From: Treponema sp.
Lineage (GTDB): Bacteria; Spirochaetota; Spirochaetia; Treponematales; Breznakiellaceae
Reading direction: 5' to 3'
NCBI GenBank assembly: GCA_031258265.1
Contig: JAIRNB010000207.1
Location: forward strand, 1-8,086
Length of the DNA stretch: 8,086 bases
The notes under the pieces were generated by a model. It was not told the origin of the DNA and did not search any database. It saw only the letters and a program-made list of their open reading frames with translations. Below, piece after piece: positions 1-7,234 of the stretch (the first letter of the stretch is position 1; each line of letters opens with the position of its first letter). A program made the position numbers and the translations under genes.

Positions 1-444
1 CCGGTCGGGAGAAAAAAAGGTGCCCGGCACATCCAGAAAACCCAGAATCCCGTCCCGGCTGCAGAGGCCGCAGGGGGCCGCCACATTGTGGGAAGTAAAA
101 AGCCCCACGGGCATCTCCACCTCTATCATGTTATGGTCCGCCGGGAGACTTGGGGGGCTAAAGGAGATGAGAAATTCTTTATACCGGGCGCTGCAAACCT
201 TCTGGCCCCCCTTGACACCGTTGGCGCTGTGGCTGTTGATAAGCCCCGCTTCCTCCAGGGCCAGGATGCTGGTGGCCGCGGTGGACTGGGGTATGCCAAG
301 TTTCCTGGCGATCCCGGTGACGTTAAGCTCCTGATTCTGGAGGAGTTCCAGAATCCTAAGGCGGACTCCGGAACTGAGGGACCGTAAGAGCTTGCCGTCC
401 CGGGAAGAATCAATGATCAGGGCCTGGGATCTGCTGGTTTCCAT
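1..444 (-). CDS. Winged-helix (ArsR-like) transcriptional regulator, 3' end cut by window edge
   Basis: Reads continuously without a stop from ATG at 444 to base 1, giving the first 148 residues. Residues about 20-75 fit a winged helix-turn-helix: a helix around RLRILELLQN (29-38), then a helix-turn-helix of the type VTGIARKLGIPQSTAATSI (42-60), then EEAGLI leading into a wing rich in Gly and Lys. Proteins of this kind bind operator DNA as dimers. The part after the HTH (about 90 on) is not a domain I can name; it carries a Cys-Gly-Leu-Cys pair (C125, C128) that could bind metal or sense redox, which is inference. The start is well bounded: an in-frame TAA lies five codons upstream (457-459), and only a TTG at 453-451 competes. 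The ribosome site is weak (GTGGA about 10 bases before ATG). Its target is unknown; it is separated from plsC by 59 bases, so it may have its own promoter. Confidence 0.8.
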   Translation of the reverse strand, partial: METSRSQALIIDSSRDGKLLRSLSSGVRLRILELLQNQELNVTGIARKLGIPQSTAATSILALEEAGLINSHSANGVKGGQKVCSARYKEFLISFSPPSLPADHNMIEVEMPVGLFTSHNVAAPCGLCSRDGILGFLDVPGTFFSPDR

Positions 445-503
445 AATGACCAATCCACTTTAAAAAATTTTGTACACAATAATCCGCATTACACATACAG
501 CGG
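445..503 (-). other. AT-rich gap between plsC and the regulator gene
   Basis: This 59-base gap is much more AT-rich than the genes around it and contains an A/T run at 461-470. TACACA occurs twice in the same orientation on the plus strand (473-478 and 490-495), 17 bases apart. A four-base CCGC/GCGG stem with a 12-base loop can form, but it is too weak and too far from the T run to call a terminator. A promoter or autoregulatory site for the regulator gene is plausible, yet I see no clear -35/-10 pair. Confidence 0.25.
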
Positions 504-1247
504 CTAAGGCGCTTTGCCCTGTCCGGTCTCCAGCATTCCCGCGATAATACCCCTGATCCTTTCCGCCAGGGATTGTTTCCGGTCATCCGCGGCAAGATCC
601 GCCGTGGGGATGGGGGGGCCAAAGGAGATACCCACAGGGCCGGGGACGATACGGTAACTCCTCTCAAAAACATTGTAACTGCCGGACAGGGCCACCGGCA
701 CGATGGGGGCGGAGGCTTTGGTGGCAAGCTTGAGGGAACCGGGATGGAAGGGCAGGAGTCCCTGGCCCCGGCTCCGGTGGCCCTCGGGGAAAATGATCAT
801 CGCCCCCCCGGCCTTGATCTGATCGATACCCCTGTTAATGGCCTTTAACGCATTCCGTATGTTCTTCCGGTCGATGAAGGACCCCCCCAAAAGGACGATC
901 CACATATTGAGAAAGGGGATAAAGGACAGTTCCTTTTTTGCCACAAAGCCAAAGGGCCGCCCCGCATAGGCAAGGATAAGGAGAATATCAAAAATACTGC
1001 CGTGGTTGCTGACAAAACACATCCCCCCCCTGGAGGGAATATTCTCCCTGCCCTTGACGGTAATTTTACACCCTGTCAGGGCTATGATGAACCGGGCCCA
1101 GCCCTGGGCTATCCGGTACATCATAAGGGAAGCCGGTTTCCGCAGGCCCAGGCCGCTAAGGATTAAAGTCAGCGCCCCAAAAGGCGTCAAGACCAGCATG
1201 GCTAAAACCACGGGAACAAAGATCAGGACAGTTTTAATCAGGGACAA
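504..1247 (-). CDS. plsC: 1-acyl-sn-glycerol-3-phosphate acyltransferase (PlsC)
   Basis: Membrane enzyme that transfers an acyl chain to lysophosphatidic acid, giving phosphatidic acid, the precursor of membrane phospholipids. The 247-residue product has the usual family length. A hydrophobic N-terminus (about 4-35) should anchor it in the inner membrane. The acyltransferase motifs are all present and in order: NHGSIFD with catalytic H82 and D87, FIDRKN (124-129), FPEGHRSR (153-160) for phosphate binding, and the IVPVAL block (182-187). The start is a TTG at 1247: AGGAGG lies 7 bases before it, and no ATG stands near this point. The upstream in-frame ATG at 1550 would add about 100 residues made of HAD gene shadow and is rejected. 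The gene overlaps the end of the HAD gene by 14 bases, implying cotranscription and probably translational coupling. The acyl donor and acyl preference cannot be read from sequence. Confidence 0.93.
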   Translation of the reverse strand: MSLIKTVLIFVPVVLAMLVLTPFGALTLILSGLGLRKPASLMMYRIAQGWARFIIALTGCKITVKGRENIPSRGGMCFVSNHGSIFDILLILAYAGRPFGFVAKKELSFIPFLNMWIVLLGGSFIDRKNIRNALKAINRGIDQIKAGGAMIIFPEGHRSRGQGLLPFHPGSLKLATKASAPIVPVALSGSYNVFERSYRIVPGPVGISFGPPIPTADLAADDRKQSLAERIRGIIAGMLETGQGKAP

Positions 1248-1863
1248 AGCGGAACCTCCTGTCAATTTTTTCCAGATCCCTCCGTGCCGCTTCGCTGCCG
1301 TTCCAGAGTATCCCGTGGATACCAAGCTTTCCGGCTTGTTCCACATTATCAGGAAGATCGTCAAAAAAGACAATCTCGGAGAACCCGCAGCCCAGGCTCT
1401 CCCGCAGCTTTTCATAGATACGCCGTTCGGGCTTGACGGAATTGACTTCACAGGAAAAAACCGCCGCATCGGTCTCGCCAAAAACAGGAATGCTTTTCCG
1501 GGCCCAGGCCAAAAAATCATGGGGCATGTTGGAAAGAATACCCAGGGCAAAGCCCAGTTTTTTTACATCCCTCATCAGGGCCACCGTGCCGGAATCTATC
1601 CGCTTCCATCCTTCCGCGTCGGTTTCGGCTATCTTCGCCAAAAGCGAATCGTCTAAAAAAATCCCCCTGTCCTCCAGCAGGGTCCGGTAATAACTTTTAC
1701 CGTCAAAGGCCCCCCGGTCATACTCGTTCCGAAATTTCCGTTCCAGTTCCGTCAGCGTTTCCCCGGAGAGCCCTGTCATGGCGGAAAGGGTCCTTCGGTT
1801 TTCTTCCGAAGGGGGAAAACAGATCACCTTTCCAAAATCAAAAACCACCGCCCTTATTCCCAT
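1234..1863 (-). CDS. HAD-superfamily hydrolase, YihX/HAD-IA-like phosphatase
   Basis: Probable cytoplasmic phosphatase of the haloacid dehalogenase superfamily; the substrate is unknown. In the 209-residue product, motif I is FDFGKVI with nucleophile D9. The usual second Asp two residues on is Gly (G11), as in the YihX group, which acts on sugar phosphates. Motif II is LSN with S111, motif III the Lys of SVKPERRIYE (K144), and motif IV FFDDLPDN with D168 and D169, followed by a NVEQAGKLG helix typical of HAD-IA variants. A helical cap lies between about 15 and 95. Two ATGs stand in tandem at 1866 and 1863. AGGAG at 1874-1870 is 3 bases from the first and 6 from the second, so I chose the second; the choice changes the protein by one Met. 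It follows mfd by 24 bases and overlaps plsC, so the three probably form an operon. A link to lipid synthesis is guilt by association only. Confidence 0.9.
   Translation of the reverse strand: MGIRAVVFDFGKVICFPPSEENRRTLSAMTGLSGETLTELERKFRNEYDRGAFDGKSYYRTLLEDRGIFLDDSLLAKIAETDAEGWKRIDSGTVALMRDVKKLGFALGILSNMPHDFLAWARKSIPVFGETDAAVFSCEVNSVKPERRIYEKLRESLGCGFSEIVFFDDLPDNVEQAGKLGIHGILWNGSEAARRDLEKIDRRFRFVPD
1255..1260 (-). promoter_or_regulatory. Ribosome binding site that sets the plsC TTG start
   Basis: The minus strand reads AGGAGG here, a perfect Shine-Dalgarno sequence, seven bases before TTG at 1247-1245. It lies inside the last codons of the HAD phosphatase gene, so it belongs to plsC and supports the non-ATG start. 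Confidence 0.85.
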
Positions 1864-1869
1864 CATAAA

Positions 1870-1874
1870 CTCCT
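1870..1874 (-). promoter_or_regulatory. Ribosome binding site of the HAD hydrolase gene
   Basis: The minus strand reads AGGAG here, between the mfd stop (1888-1890) and the tandem ATGs at 1866 and 1863. Its spacing favours the second ATG (6 bases) over the first (3 bases). Confidence 0.7.
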
Positions 1875-1887
1875 GTTCCGCAAAGGC

Positions 1888-4800
1888 TTATCCCGCCAAG
1901 GCCGCCATTTTTTCCCGAATAAACTCGCTCTTTTCCTTGAGTCCGATATTCCCCGTATGGAGGATCAGCACATTGGGGGAAGCGGGGTCCAATTTTACCT
2001 TGCCCGCCGATTCCTTCATAAGCCTGATAAGCCGGTCCACATTAACGCGGGAGACCCGTCCGAATTCCACCCGGACCAGCCCTCCCCTTTCCCGCAGGGA
2101 AGAGACCGCGATTTCCCGGCAGATAATTCGGATCTCCGCCAAAGCCAAAAGGCTTGCCGCCTCATCGGGCAGGGGGCCAAAGCGATCCAGCATCTCCGCG
2201 TAAAGTTTTTCCAGCTCATCCTTTTCCCGGATGGAGGCAATTTTCTTATAGACCTCCATTTTTTCCTGGGCGGAATCAATATAGGTATCGGGAATAAAAC
2301 CGGAATACTCCAGTTCCAGCAGCGTTTCCGGTTCTCCTTCGTAGTTTTCGTCTTCCAGGCGCTTTATCGCCTCGTCCAGGAGGTGAAGGTACAGGTCAAA
2401 ACCCACGGAGTAGATGTCCCCGCTTTGCTCCCGGCCTAAAAGATTCCCCGCCCCCCGGATTTCCATGTCCTTCATGGCGATCTTGAAGCCCGAACCCAGT
2501 TCAGTAAAATCGGAGATGACCTGGAGCCGCTTCATTGCCACCTCGCTAAGGGCCTTGTCCCGGGGATAAAAAAGATAGGCATAGGCCACCCGGTCCGATC
2601 TGCCCACCCGGCCCCGAAGCTGGTAGAGCTGGGAAACCCCGTACATATCCGCCCGGTCAATGATAATAGTGTTTACGTTGGGAATATCAATACCGTTTTC
2701 GATTATCGTGGTGGAGACCAGAATATGAAAACCGCCGTGGATAAAACGGTGCATCACATCCTCCAGGTCCTGGGGGTCCATCTGTCCGTGGGCGGTTTCC
2801 ACCATCATCTCCGGCACCAGCCGTTCAATTTTAATGCGGGTCTCGTGAAGGCTTTCCACCCGGTTATGAAGAAAGAATATCTGTCCCCCCCGTTCAACTT
2901 CCCGCCGGATGGCGGCGGCGATCCGGTCCTCGTTCCATTCTTCAATAACAGTTTCGATGGGATGCCGGTTCATGGGGGGCGTGGCAAGGAGACTCATGTC
3001 CCGAATCTTAAGGAGACTCATGTGGAGAGTCCGGGGGATAGGGGTGGCGGAAAGACTAAGGCAGTCCACATTGGTTTTAAGCTCCTTAAGCCGTTCCTTG
3101 TCCTTGACGCCGAAACGCTGTTCCTCATCGATCACCAGCAGCCCAAGATTCTTAAAAACCACATCCTTCTGGATGATCCGGTGGGTACCCACAAGAATGT
3201 CTATCTGCCCATGCCGCAGTTCTTCTAATATTTTTTTTATTTTCCGGCGGTCCACAAACCGGGAAAGCATGGCAAGCTTTACGGGGAAACGGCTGAACCG
3301 TTCCTGAAAATTCTCGTAATGCTGTTCCGTTAGTATCGTTGTGGGCGCCAGAAAAGCTACCTGCTTCCCCCCCATTACCGCCTTAAAACAGGCCCGTACC
3401 GCCACCTCGGTCTTGCCATAACCCACATCCCCGCAGACCAGCCGGTCCATGGGGTGGGGGCTTTCCATATCCTGCTTTATTTCCTCCACACAGCGGAGCT
3501 GGTCTTCCGTCTCGTCAAAGGGGAAGGCCGCCTCGAACATGGTCTGCCATTCGCTGTCTCCGGGAAAGGGGAAACCCGGGGCGGCCTTGCGTTTTGAATA
3601 CAGGGCAATGAGACGTTCCGCAATATCCTCCACCGATTTTTTAACCCGCCCCTTACGGGCCTCCCAGCTTTTAGAGCCCAGGGTGTCCAGCCGCGGGGGA
3701 TTTCCCTCATTTCCGATATAACGCTGTACCAGGTTTACCTGCTCAATGGGGACAAAAACAGTTTCCTCCCCCAAATATTCCAGTTTGATGTAATCCCGCT
3801 CATAGCCCAGGGCCTTGATCCGCTCAATCCCCTTGAAAAGGCCGATACCGTAATTCAGATGTACCACATAGTCCCCGCTGTTAAGCTCGACAAAACTGTC
3901 GATGGCGGCGCTCCGCACGGTCTTGACCGATTTGGGGGTCCTTTTCCGCCGGCCAAAGATTTCGTTCTCCTGTACCAGCATGAGACGAATATCTTCCAGG
4001 CAAAAACCCGCGGAAAGGGGGGCCGGAACCACCGCCAGGGTGTCCCGGGAAATATCACTGAGGATTGATTCTATCCGCCCGGCCTGAATCTCCGACTCCG
4101 CGGCCACCAGAATCCTCCAGCCGGCGGCCAGCAGGGCGGAAAACTCCTCCTTCAGATAGATGATGTTGCCGAAGAAGCTCCGGGAAGGACTACAGGGAAT
4201 TTCAAGTACCTCCCCCTCCCCTCCTCCCTGGAGACTCAGAAAAGAGATCCGCCGGGAGAAGCGGGAAACCAGGGCGGAAAATTTCAAAAGGAGCCGCCGG
4301 GGGGCGGGAAATTCCCGGGAAGGGGAAAGGCGGCGGGAGCTGCGGAAAAGGTTTTCATGTTCCCGTTCCAGAACTTCCTGGGCGTTTTCCAGCCGCTCCC
4401 GGTCAAAGAAGAACACCGGCATCCCCGATAGATAATCCGCCATACTGGCCGCCCCTTCCCGGAATGCCAGGGGGTAGAACATCTCTTCCCCGGCGCAGCT
4501 CCTCCTTTCCATCAGGGTCTCCAGGATCGCCCTGCCCCCATCAGAAAATTCTTCCAGAGTCCCCAGGGTATCTTCCAGGGCTTCGATCCGGTCATCGGTC
4601 CAGACCAGTTCCCGCAGGGGCCGGATCAGGAAGCCTCCGGGCCGTTCCCCCCCGCTGCTCTGGTCCAGGGGATCAAAACGGCGGATTCCCTCCACCCGGT
4701 CAAAATCCAGGAGGACCCGGTAGGCCCTGTCGTCACCCCCCATGAGGATGTCCAGGACCTCTCCCCGGAGGGCAAATTCCCCGGCAATCTGGACTCTGGG

Positions 4801-5331
4801 TACCCTGGTATACCCGTAGGAGATAAGCCTTCCCGCCAGGGTGCTGGTGTCCAGCGTATCCCCCACATTGAGGGGGATCAAAAGGCCTTTGATGTACTCC
4901 GGGGGCGGCAGGGGGCCAAGAAAGGCCCGTTCGGGGATGATATATACCCTGCCCCCCTCCCGCTTTTCCCCCGGCCCTCCCCCTCCCGCTAAATCGCAGA
5001 GAATCTCCGTCCGCTCGCCGAAAACCCCGGAGACCGGGGCCATTTCCCTGTAAGGCATGGTCCCCCACCAGGGAAACACCCGGACTTCCAGGCCCAGGGT
5101 CTCAAGGTCCAGGGCCAGGGTATTGGCGTCCTGTTCCGTGGGGACCACGGCGGCGATGGTCGCCGTTCCCCCCTTTTCCATAAGGTCCGCCAGAAGAATC
5201 CCCTGAAAAGAACCTTCAAGGCCCCGAATTTCCAGGGGAAATTTCCCCGCTTTATAGCTGGAAATACACCCGGAGACGGCCTTTGACGAAAGGACAGCCC
5301 TGCGAAAGGCAGGAAAAGATAAGGTATTCAT
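1888..5331 (-). CDS. mfd: Transcription-repair coupling factor Mfd
   Basis: ATP-driven DNA translocase that pushes on RNA polymerase stalled at a lesion, releases it and recruits UvrA for excision repair of the transcribed strand. The 1147-residue product is full length for the family. The N-terminal third (about 1-340) is the UvrB-like module that binds UvrA. The RNA-polymerase-interacting CarD-like domain spans about 475-540, around SGDYVVHLNYGIGLFKGIER. The helicase half follows: Walker A GDVGYGKT (634-641), DEEQ box (735-738), LSATPIPRTL (759-768), STTIIENGIDIP (873-884) and the GRVGRSDR arginine-finger motif (907-914), then RGAGNLLG (959-966) in the translocation region. About 1005-1100 is the C-terminal TRCF domain that masks the UvrA-binding surface. 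The start at 5331 is forced: an in-frame TGA lies at 5355-5353 with no start codon between. No Shine-Dalgarno precedes it. It is the first gene of a probable mfd-HAD-plsC operon. Confidence 0.98.
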   Translation of the reverse strand: MNTLSFPAFRRAVLSSKAVSGCISSYKAGKFPLEIRGLEGSFQGILLADLMEKGGTATIAAVVPTEQDANTLALDLETLGLEVRVFPWWGTMPYREMAPVSGVFGERTEILCDLAGGGGPGEKREGGRVYIIPERAFLGPLPPPEYIKGLLIPLNVGDTLDTSTLAGRLISYGYTRVPRVQIAGEFALRGEVLDILMGGDDRAYRVLLDFDRVEGIRRFDPLDQSSGGERPGGFLIRPLRELVWTDDRIEALEDTLGTLEEFSDGGRAILETLMERRSCAGEEMFYPLAFREGAASMADYLSGMPVFFFDRERLENAQEVLEREHENLFRSSRRLSPSREFPAPRRLLLKFSALVSRFSRRISFLSLQGGGEGEVLEIPCSPSRSFFGNIIYLKEEFSALLAAGWRILVAAESEIQAGRIESILSDISRDTLAVVPAPLSAGFCLEDIRLMLVQENEIFGRRKRTPKSVKTVRSAAIDSFVELNSGDYVVHLNYGIGLFKGIERIKALGYERDYIKLEYLGEETVFVPIEQVNLVQRYIGNEGNPPRLDTLGSKSWEARKGRVKKSVEDIAERLIALYSKRKAAPGFPFPGDSEWQTMFEAAFPFDETEDQLRCVEEIKQDMESPHPMDRLVCGDVGYGKTEVAVRACFKAVMGGKQVAFLAPTTILTEQHYENFQERFSRFPVKLAMLSRFVDRRKIKKILEELRHGQIDILVGTHRIIQKDVVFKNLGLLVIDEEQRFGVKDKERLKELKTNVDCLSLSATPIPRTLHMSLLKIRDMSLLATPPMNRHPIETVIEEWNEDRIAAAIRREVERGGQIFFLHNRVESLHETRIKIERLVPEMMVETAHGQMDPQDLEDVMHRFIHGGFHILVSTTIIENGIDIPNVNTIIIDRADMYGVSQLYQLRGRVGRSDRVAYAYLFYPRDKALSEVAMKRLQVISDFTELGSGFKIAMKDMEIRGAGNLLGREQSGDIYSVGFDLYLHLLDEAIKRLEDENYEGEPETLLELEYSGFIPDTYIDSAQEKMEVYKKIASIREKDELEKLYAEMLDRFGPLPDEAASLLALAEIRIICREIAVSSLRERGGLVRVEFGRVSRVNVDRLIRLMKESAGKVKLDPASPNVLILHTGNIGLKEKSEFIREKMAALAG

Positions 5332-5351
5332 AATAGGGCGCCGAAAAGTAT

Positions 5352-5381
5352 ATCATAGCTTTGATCTTATGTTAGTCATAA
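5352..5381 (-). promoter_or_regulatory. Candidate promoter of the mfd operon
   Basis: On the minus strand TTATGA (5381-5376) and TATGAT (5357-5352) lie 18 bases apart, a fair sigma-70 match. A second overlapping -10-like TATACT sits at 5352-5347. Transcription would start near 5345, leaving a leader of only about 14 bases before the mfd ATG, which fits the lack of a Shine-Dalgarno sequence. It interleaves with the rightward promoter candidate. Confidence 0.4.
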
Positions 5382-5388
5382 CGATAAT
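5361..5388 (+). promoter_or_regulatory. Candidate promoter of the exported-protein/PilZ pair
   Basis: TTGATC (5361-5366) and GATAAT (5383-5388) are 16 bases apart and match sigma-70 elements at most positions. The predicted start near 5395 leaves a leader of about 40 bases before the ATG at 5434. Both elements lie inside or beside those of the leftward mfd promoter, so the two polymerases would compete for the same stretch. Confidence 0.4.
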
Positions 5389-5433
5389 AAAGATATGGTT
5401 TTATTCTCCCGCGGGACGGAAAACAGAGGTTGC

Positions 5434-6429
5434 ATGGTGAAGCGGATACTTACCGGTTTTATTTTCCTCCTGGCCTTTGCCCCTTCCTTTCTTGGGGCGG
5501 AGACCCCGGGGAGGGCGGAATTCAACATCCGCTTTTACGACAAGCGGATCTACCATGCCGCCGGGGTGGATAATGAGCCTATTTATGTGCAGGCTACCGT
5601 CACCAACAGGAGTCCCGAGGTTTTCCGTTTCAAACTTGCCGATGAACGGGCCTTTTCCATTGAATTCGATGTTCGTACTCTGGGTAACCGGGCGGTGGAA
5701 GCGGCGGCTCCCCTGGTACGGCGGCGAAGTTCCAGCGGGAGAATCTTCTTCCGGGAAATCTCCGTGGAAAGCGGGGAATCCTTCTCGTTCATCGAGGATC
5801 TGCGGAACTATGCGGATCTTAGGGAAGCCGGGGCCTTTGTGGTGAAAGCCCGGATTTACCCTGAACTCTACCGGCCGGAGAACCTCCAAAACGGCGGGGA
5901 AGGCTTCGGATCGGCCCTGGAATCCAACCGCCTTTCCCTTAGCCTGCGGCCGGCGGTAATCCCCGGTCCCGGTGGAATACCGGCGGCCATAGACCTGGAT
6001 ACCGGCGCGGTTCTAAGCAAGGAACGGCTTGCCCCTGATGAGCTTGTGGAGTACTTTATCAGCGCCCGGCAAAAAAGCCAGTGGGAGAAGTTCTTCCTCT
6101 ACCTTGACCTGGAGGAAATGATTTCCCGGGACCCGGCCAGGCGGCGGCAGTGGATCGCGGAAAGCGAAGAAGGGCGGCGGCGGATGCTGGAACGCTACCG
6201 CGGGGAAATGCGGCAAAATGTTATCGACGGGGATATTACCGCCATTCCCTTTGAGTTTGAAATTCAACGCACCGATTACAACGCCCTGGAGGGAACGGTC
6301 GTAGTCCTGGAAAAATTCAGAACCGGAACTAACTATACCGAACGGAAACGCTATACTTATTACATAAAGCGCAAAGACGATTACTGGGTTATCGTGGACT
6401 ATGTGGTAGCAAATTTGGGGACTGAATGA
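5434..6429 (+). CDS. Exported protein of unknown function, coupled to a PilZ gene
   Basis: I do not recognise a named family. The 331-residue product starts with a classic signal peptide: MVKR, a hydrophobic run ILTGFIFLLAFAPSFL, and a likely signal-peptidase site after LGA (residue 22). There is no lipobox Cys, so it should be periplasmic or surface-exposed. Residues about 27-172 alternate hydrophobic and polar stretches (RFYDKRIYHAAG, PIYVQATVTNRS, AFSIEFDV, AFVVKARIYP) and look like a beta-sandwich or Ig-like domain. About 200-331 begins with a helix around DELVEYFISARQ and ends in strands such as TYYIKRKDDYWVIVDYVVA, resembling the NTF2/SnoaL-like cone fold of some lipoproteins; both fold guesses are inference. 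The middle (231-262) is rich in Arg and Glu. I chose ATG 5434, preceded by AGAGG at 5424-5429, because it begins the signal peptide directly; ATG 5395 would add 13 residues and overlaps the promoter. GTG 5437 is also possible. Confidence 0.85.
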   Translation: MVKRILTGFIFLLAFAPSFLGAETPGRAEFNIRFYDKRIYHAAGVDNEPIYVQATVTNRSPEVFRFKLADERAFSIEFDVRTLGNRAVEAAAPLVRRRSSSGRIFFREISVESGESFSFIEDLRNYADLREAGAFVVKARIYPELYRPENLQNGGEGFGSALESNRLSLSLRPAVIPGPGGIPAAIDLDTGAVLSKERLAPDELVEYFISARQKSQWEKFFLYLDLEEMISRDPARRRQWIAESEEGRRRMLERYRGEMRQNVIDGDITAIPFEFEIQRTDYNALEGTVVVLEKFRTGTNYTERKRYTYYIKRKDDYWVIVDYVVANLGTE

Positions 6430-7184
6430 AACTGCTTCTGGTTGTCGCATCGGACGACACCTACGATCTTATTTCCCTTTACATCCGGCCCCTGGGTTTT
6501 GATCTGATCCGTTACCGCCACGTCATCAAGGCCATGGACAACGTTGATGAAACAGACCCCGCGGGGGTGATCATCAGCGCCAACGATTTCCCCCGCCACT
6601 GGAAGGCCATGGTCCAGTTTATCCGGGCGGAACGGCCCAAGGAAATCTGCCCCATCATAATACTGACGGGGAAAAAATTCCCCCTGGAATCCACCACCCA
6701 GGCTTTTTACATCGGAGTCAGCGGCATTGTGGACGAAACCCTTTCCAGCATCGATCTGGACCGGCTGCAGACCATAATTTCCCGGTATATCCCGGTGGAT
6801 GAGCGCCGCCGGGACCGGCGTTTCTACACTTCCGAATGGAGCCGTTTCGGCCTTTTGATCACCAGCCCCCAGAACAAAACGATCATCCCCGGGGAAGTTA
6901 AAAACATTTCCGCGTCGGGGCTTTCGTTTTCCCCAGCCTATTCCAGCCTCATGAACGACATCGGCATACACACAATCCTGCCCCAGTGCAGCTTGCGGGC
7001 GGGGAATATGATCCTCTCCCCCACCTGCCGCATAGCCCGGAGCGGCCGTATCGTCTCCCTAGAATTTGTCTCCTTCCCCGCCGGCGAGCAGGCTGTCCTG
7101 GAAAAATACCTGGAAGAACTGCCGATCATCGAGATGCGGAACAAGCGGATAGAAATTGAGGAATCGTCCGGGGGCTTTGATTAA
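6426..7184 (+). CDS. Degenerate receiver domain fused to a PilZ (c-di-GMP binding) domain
   Basis: A 252-residue cytoplasmic protein with no signal peptide or membrane segment. Residues 1-120 look like a response-regulator receiver: LLLVVASDDTYD at strand 1 with acidic D10 and D11, GVII at strand 3, IIILTGK with T81 at strand 4. The phospho-acceptor position four before P56 is Ala (A52), and the conserved Lys region reads GIVDE, so phosphorylation is unlikely. Residues about 125-235 fit PilZ: an Arg-rich DERRRDRR (125-132) giving the RxxxR motif, and NISASG (160-165) matching the N/D-x-S-x-x-G motif that binds c-di-GMP. The tail (236-252) is charged. The ATG overlaps the TGA of the exported-protein gene as ATGA, with GGGG just upstream as ribosome site, so the two are probably translated together. 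Likely a c-di-GMP effector; its partner, perhaps in motility or envelope control, is unknown. Confidence 0.85.
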   Translation: MKLLLVVASDDTYDLISLYIRPLGFDLIRYRHVIKAMDNVDETDPAGVIISANDFPRHWKAMVQFIRAERPKEICPIIILTGKKFPLESTTQAFYIGVSGIVDETLSSIDLDRLQTIISRYIPVDERRRDRRFYTSEWSRFGLLITSPQNKTIIPGEVKNISASGLSFSPAYSSLMNDIGIHTILPQCSLRAGNMILSPTCRIARSGRIVSLEFVSFPAGEQAVLEKYLEELPIIEMRNKRIEIEESSGGFD

Positions 7185-7200
7185 GGGTCCGGCGGGCTGC

Positions 7201-7214
7201 GGGGCTACGGCCCT
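7201..7214 (+). terminator. Possible terminator hairpin after the PilZ gene
   Basis: GGGC and GCCC pair around a TACG loop (7206-7209), with an outer G-T pair. A C(UACG)G loop is exceptionally stable in RNA. It lies 17 bases after the stop codon, a natural terminator position, but only a short TTCCC follows instead of a T run, so intrinsic termination would be weak. Confidence 0.3.
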
Positions 7215-7234
7215 TCCCATGTCTCCTGGTTGAA

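Noticed and set aside
1248..1550. N-terminal extension of plsC to the in-frame ATG at 1550
   Set aside because: The extra residues lie entirely over the HAD gene in another frame, resemble no protein, and have no ribosome site. The AGGAGG before TTG 1247 explains the start.
1006..1656. Plus-strand open frame of 216 codons
   Set aside because: It is antisense to plsC and the HAD gene, both of which have clear catalytic motifs. Its translation shows no domain.
2725..3228. Plus-strand open frame of 167 codons inside mfd
   Set aside because: It is antisense to the conserved helicase core of Mfd and shows only low-complexity His- and Pro-rich text with no recognisable motif.
5395..5433. Earlier ATG for the exported protein
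   Set aside because: It would put 13 mostly polar residues before the signal peptide, has no ribosome site, and sits at the predicted transcription start.
6399..6971. Minus-strand open frame of 190 codons
   Set aside because: It is antisense to the receiver-PilZ gene, which has recognisable motifs and a coupled start. Long antisense frames are common in GC-rich genes.
7130..7226. Small minus-strand gene starting at the ATG near 7219 with AGGAG just before it
   Set aside because: The AGGAG is only two bases from the ATG, and the short frame runs antisense into the PilZ coding region with no protein-like features.
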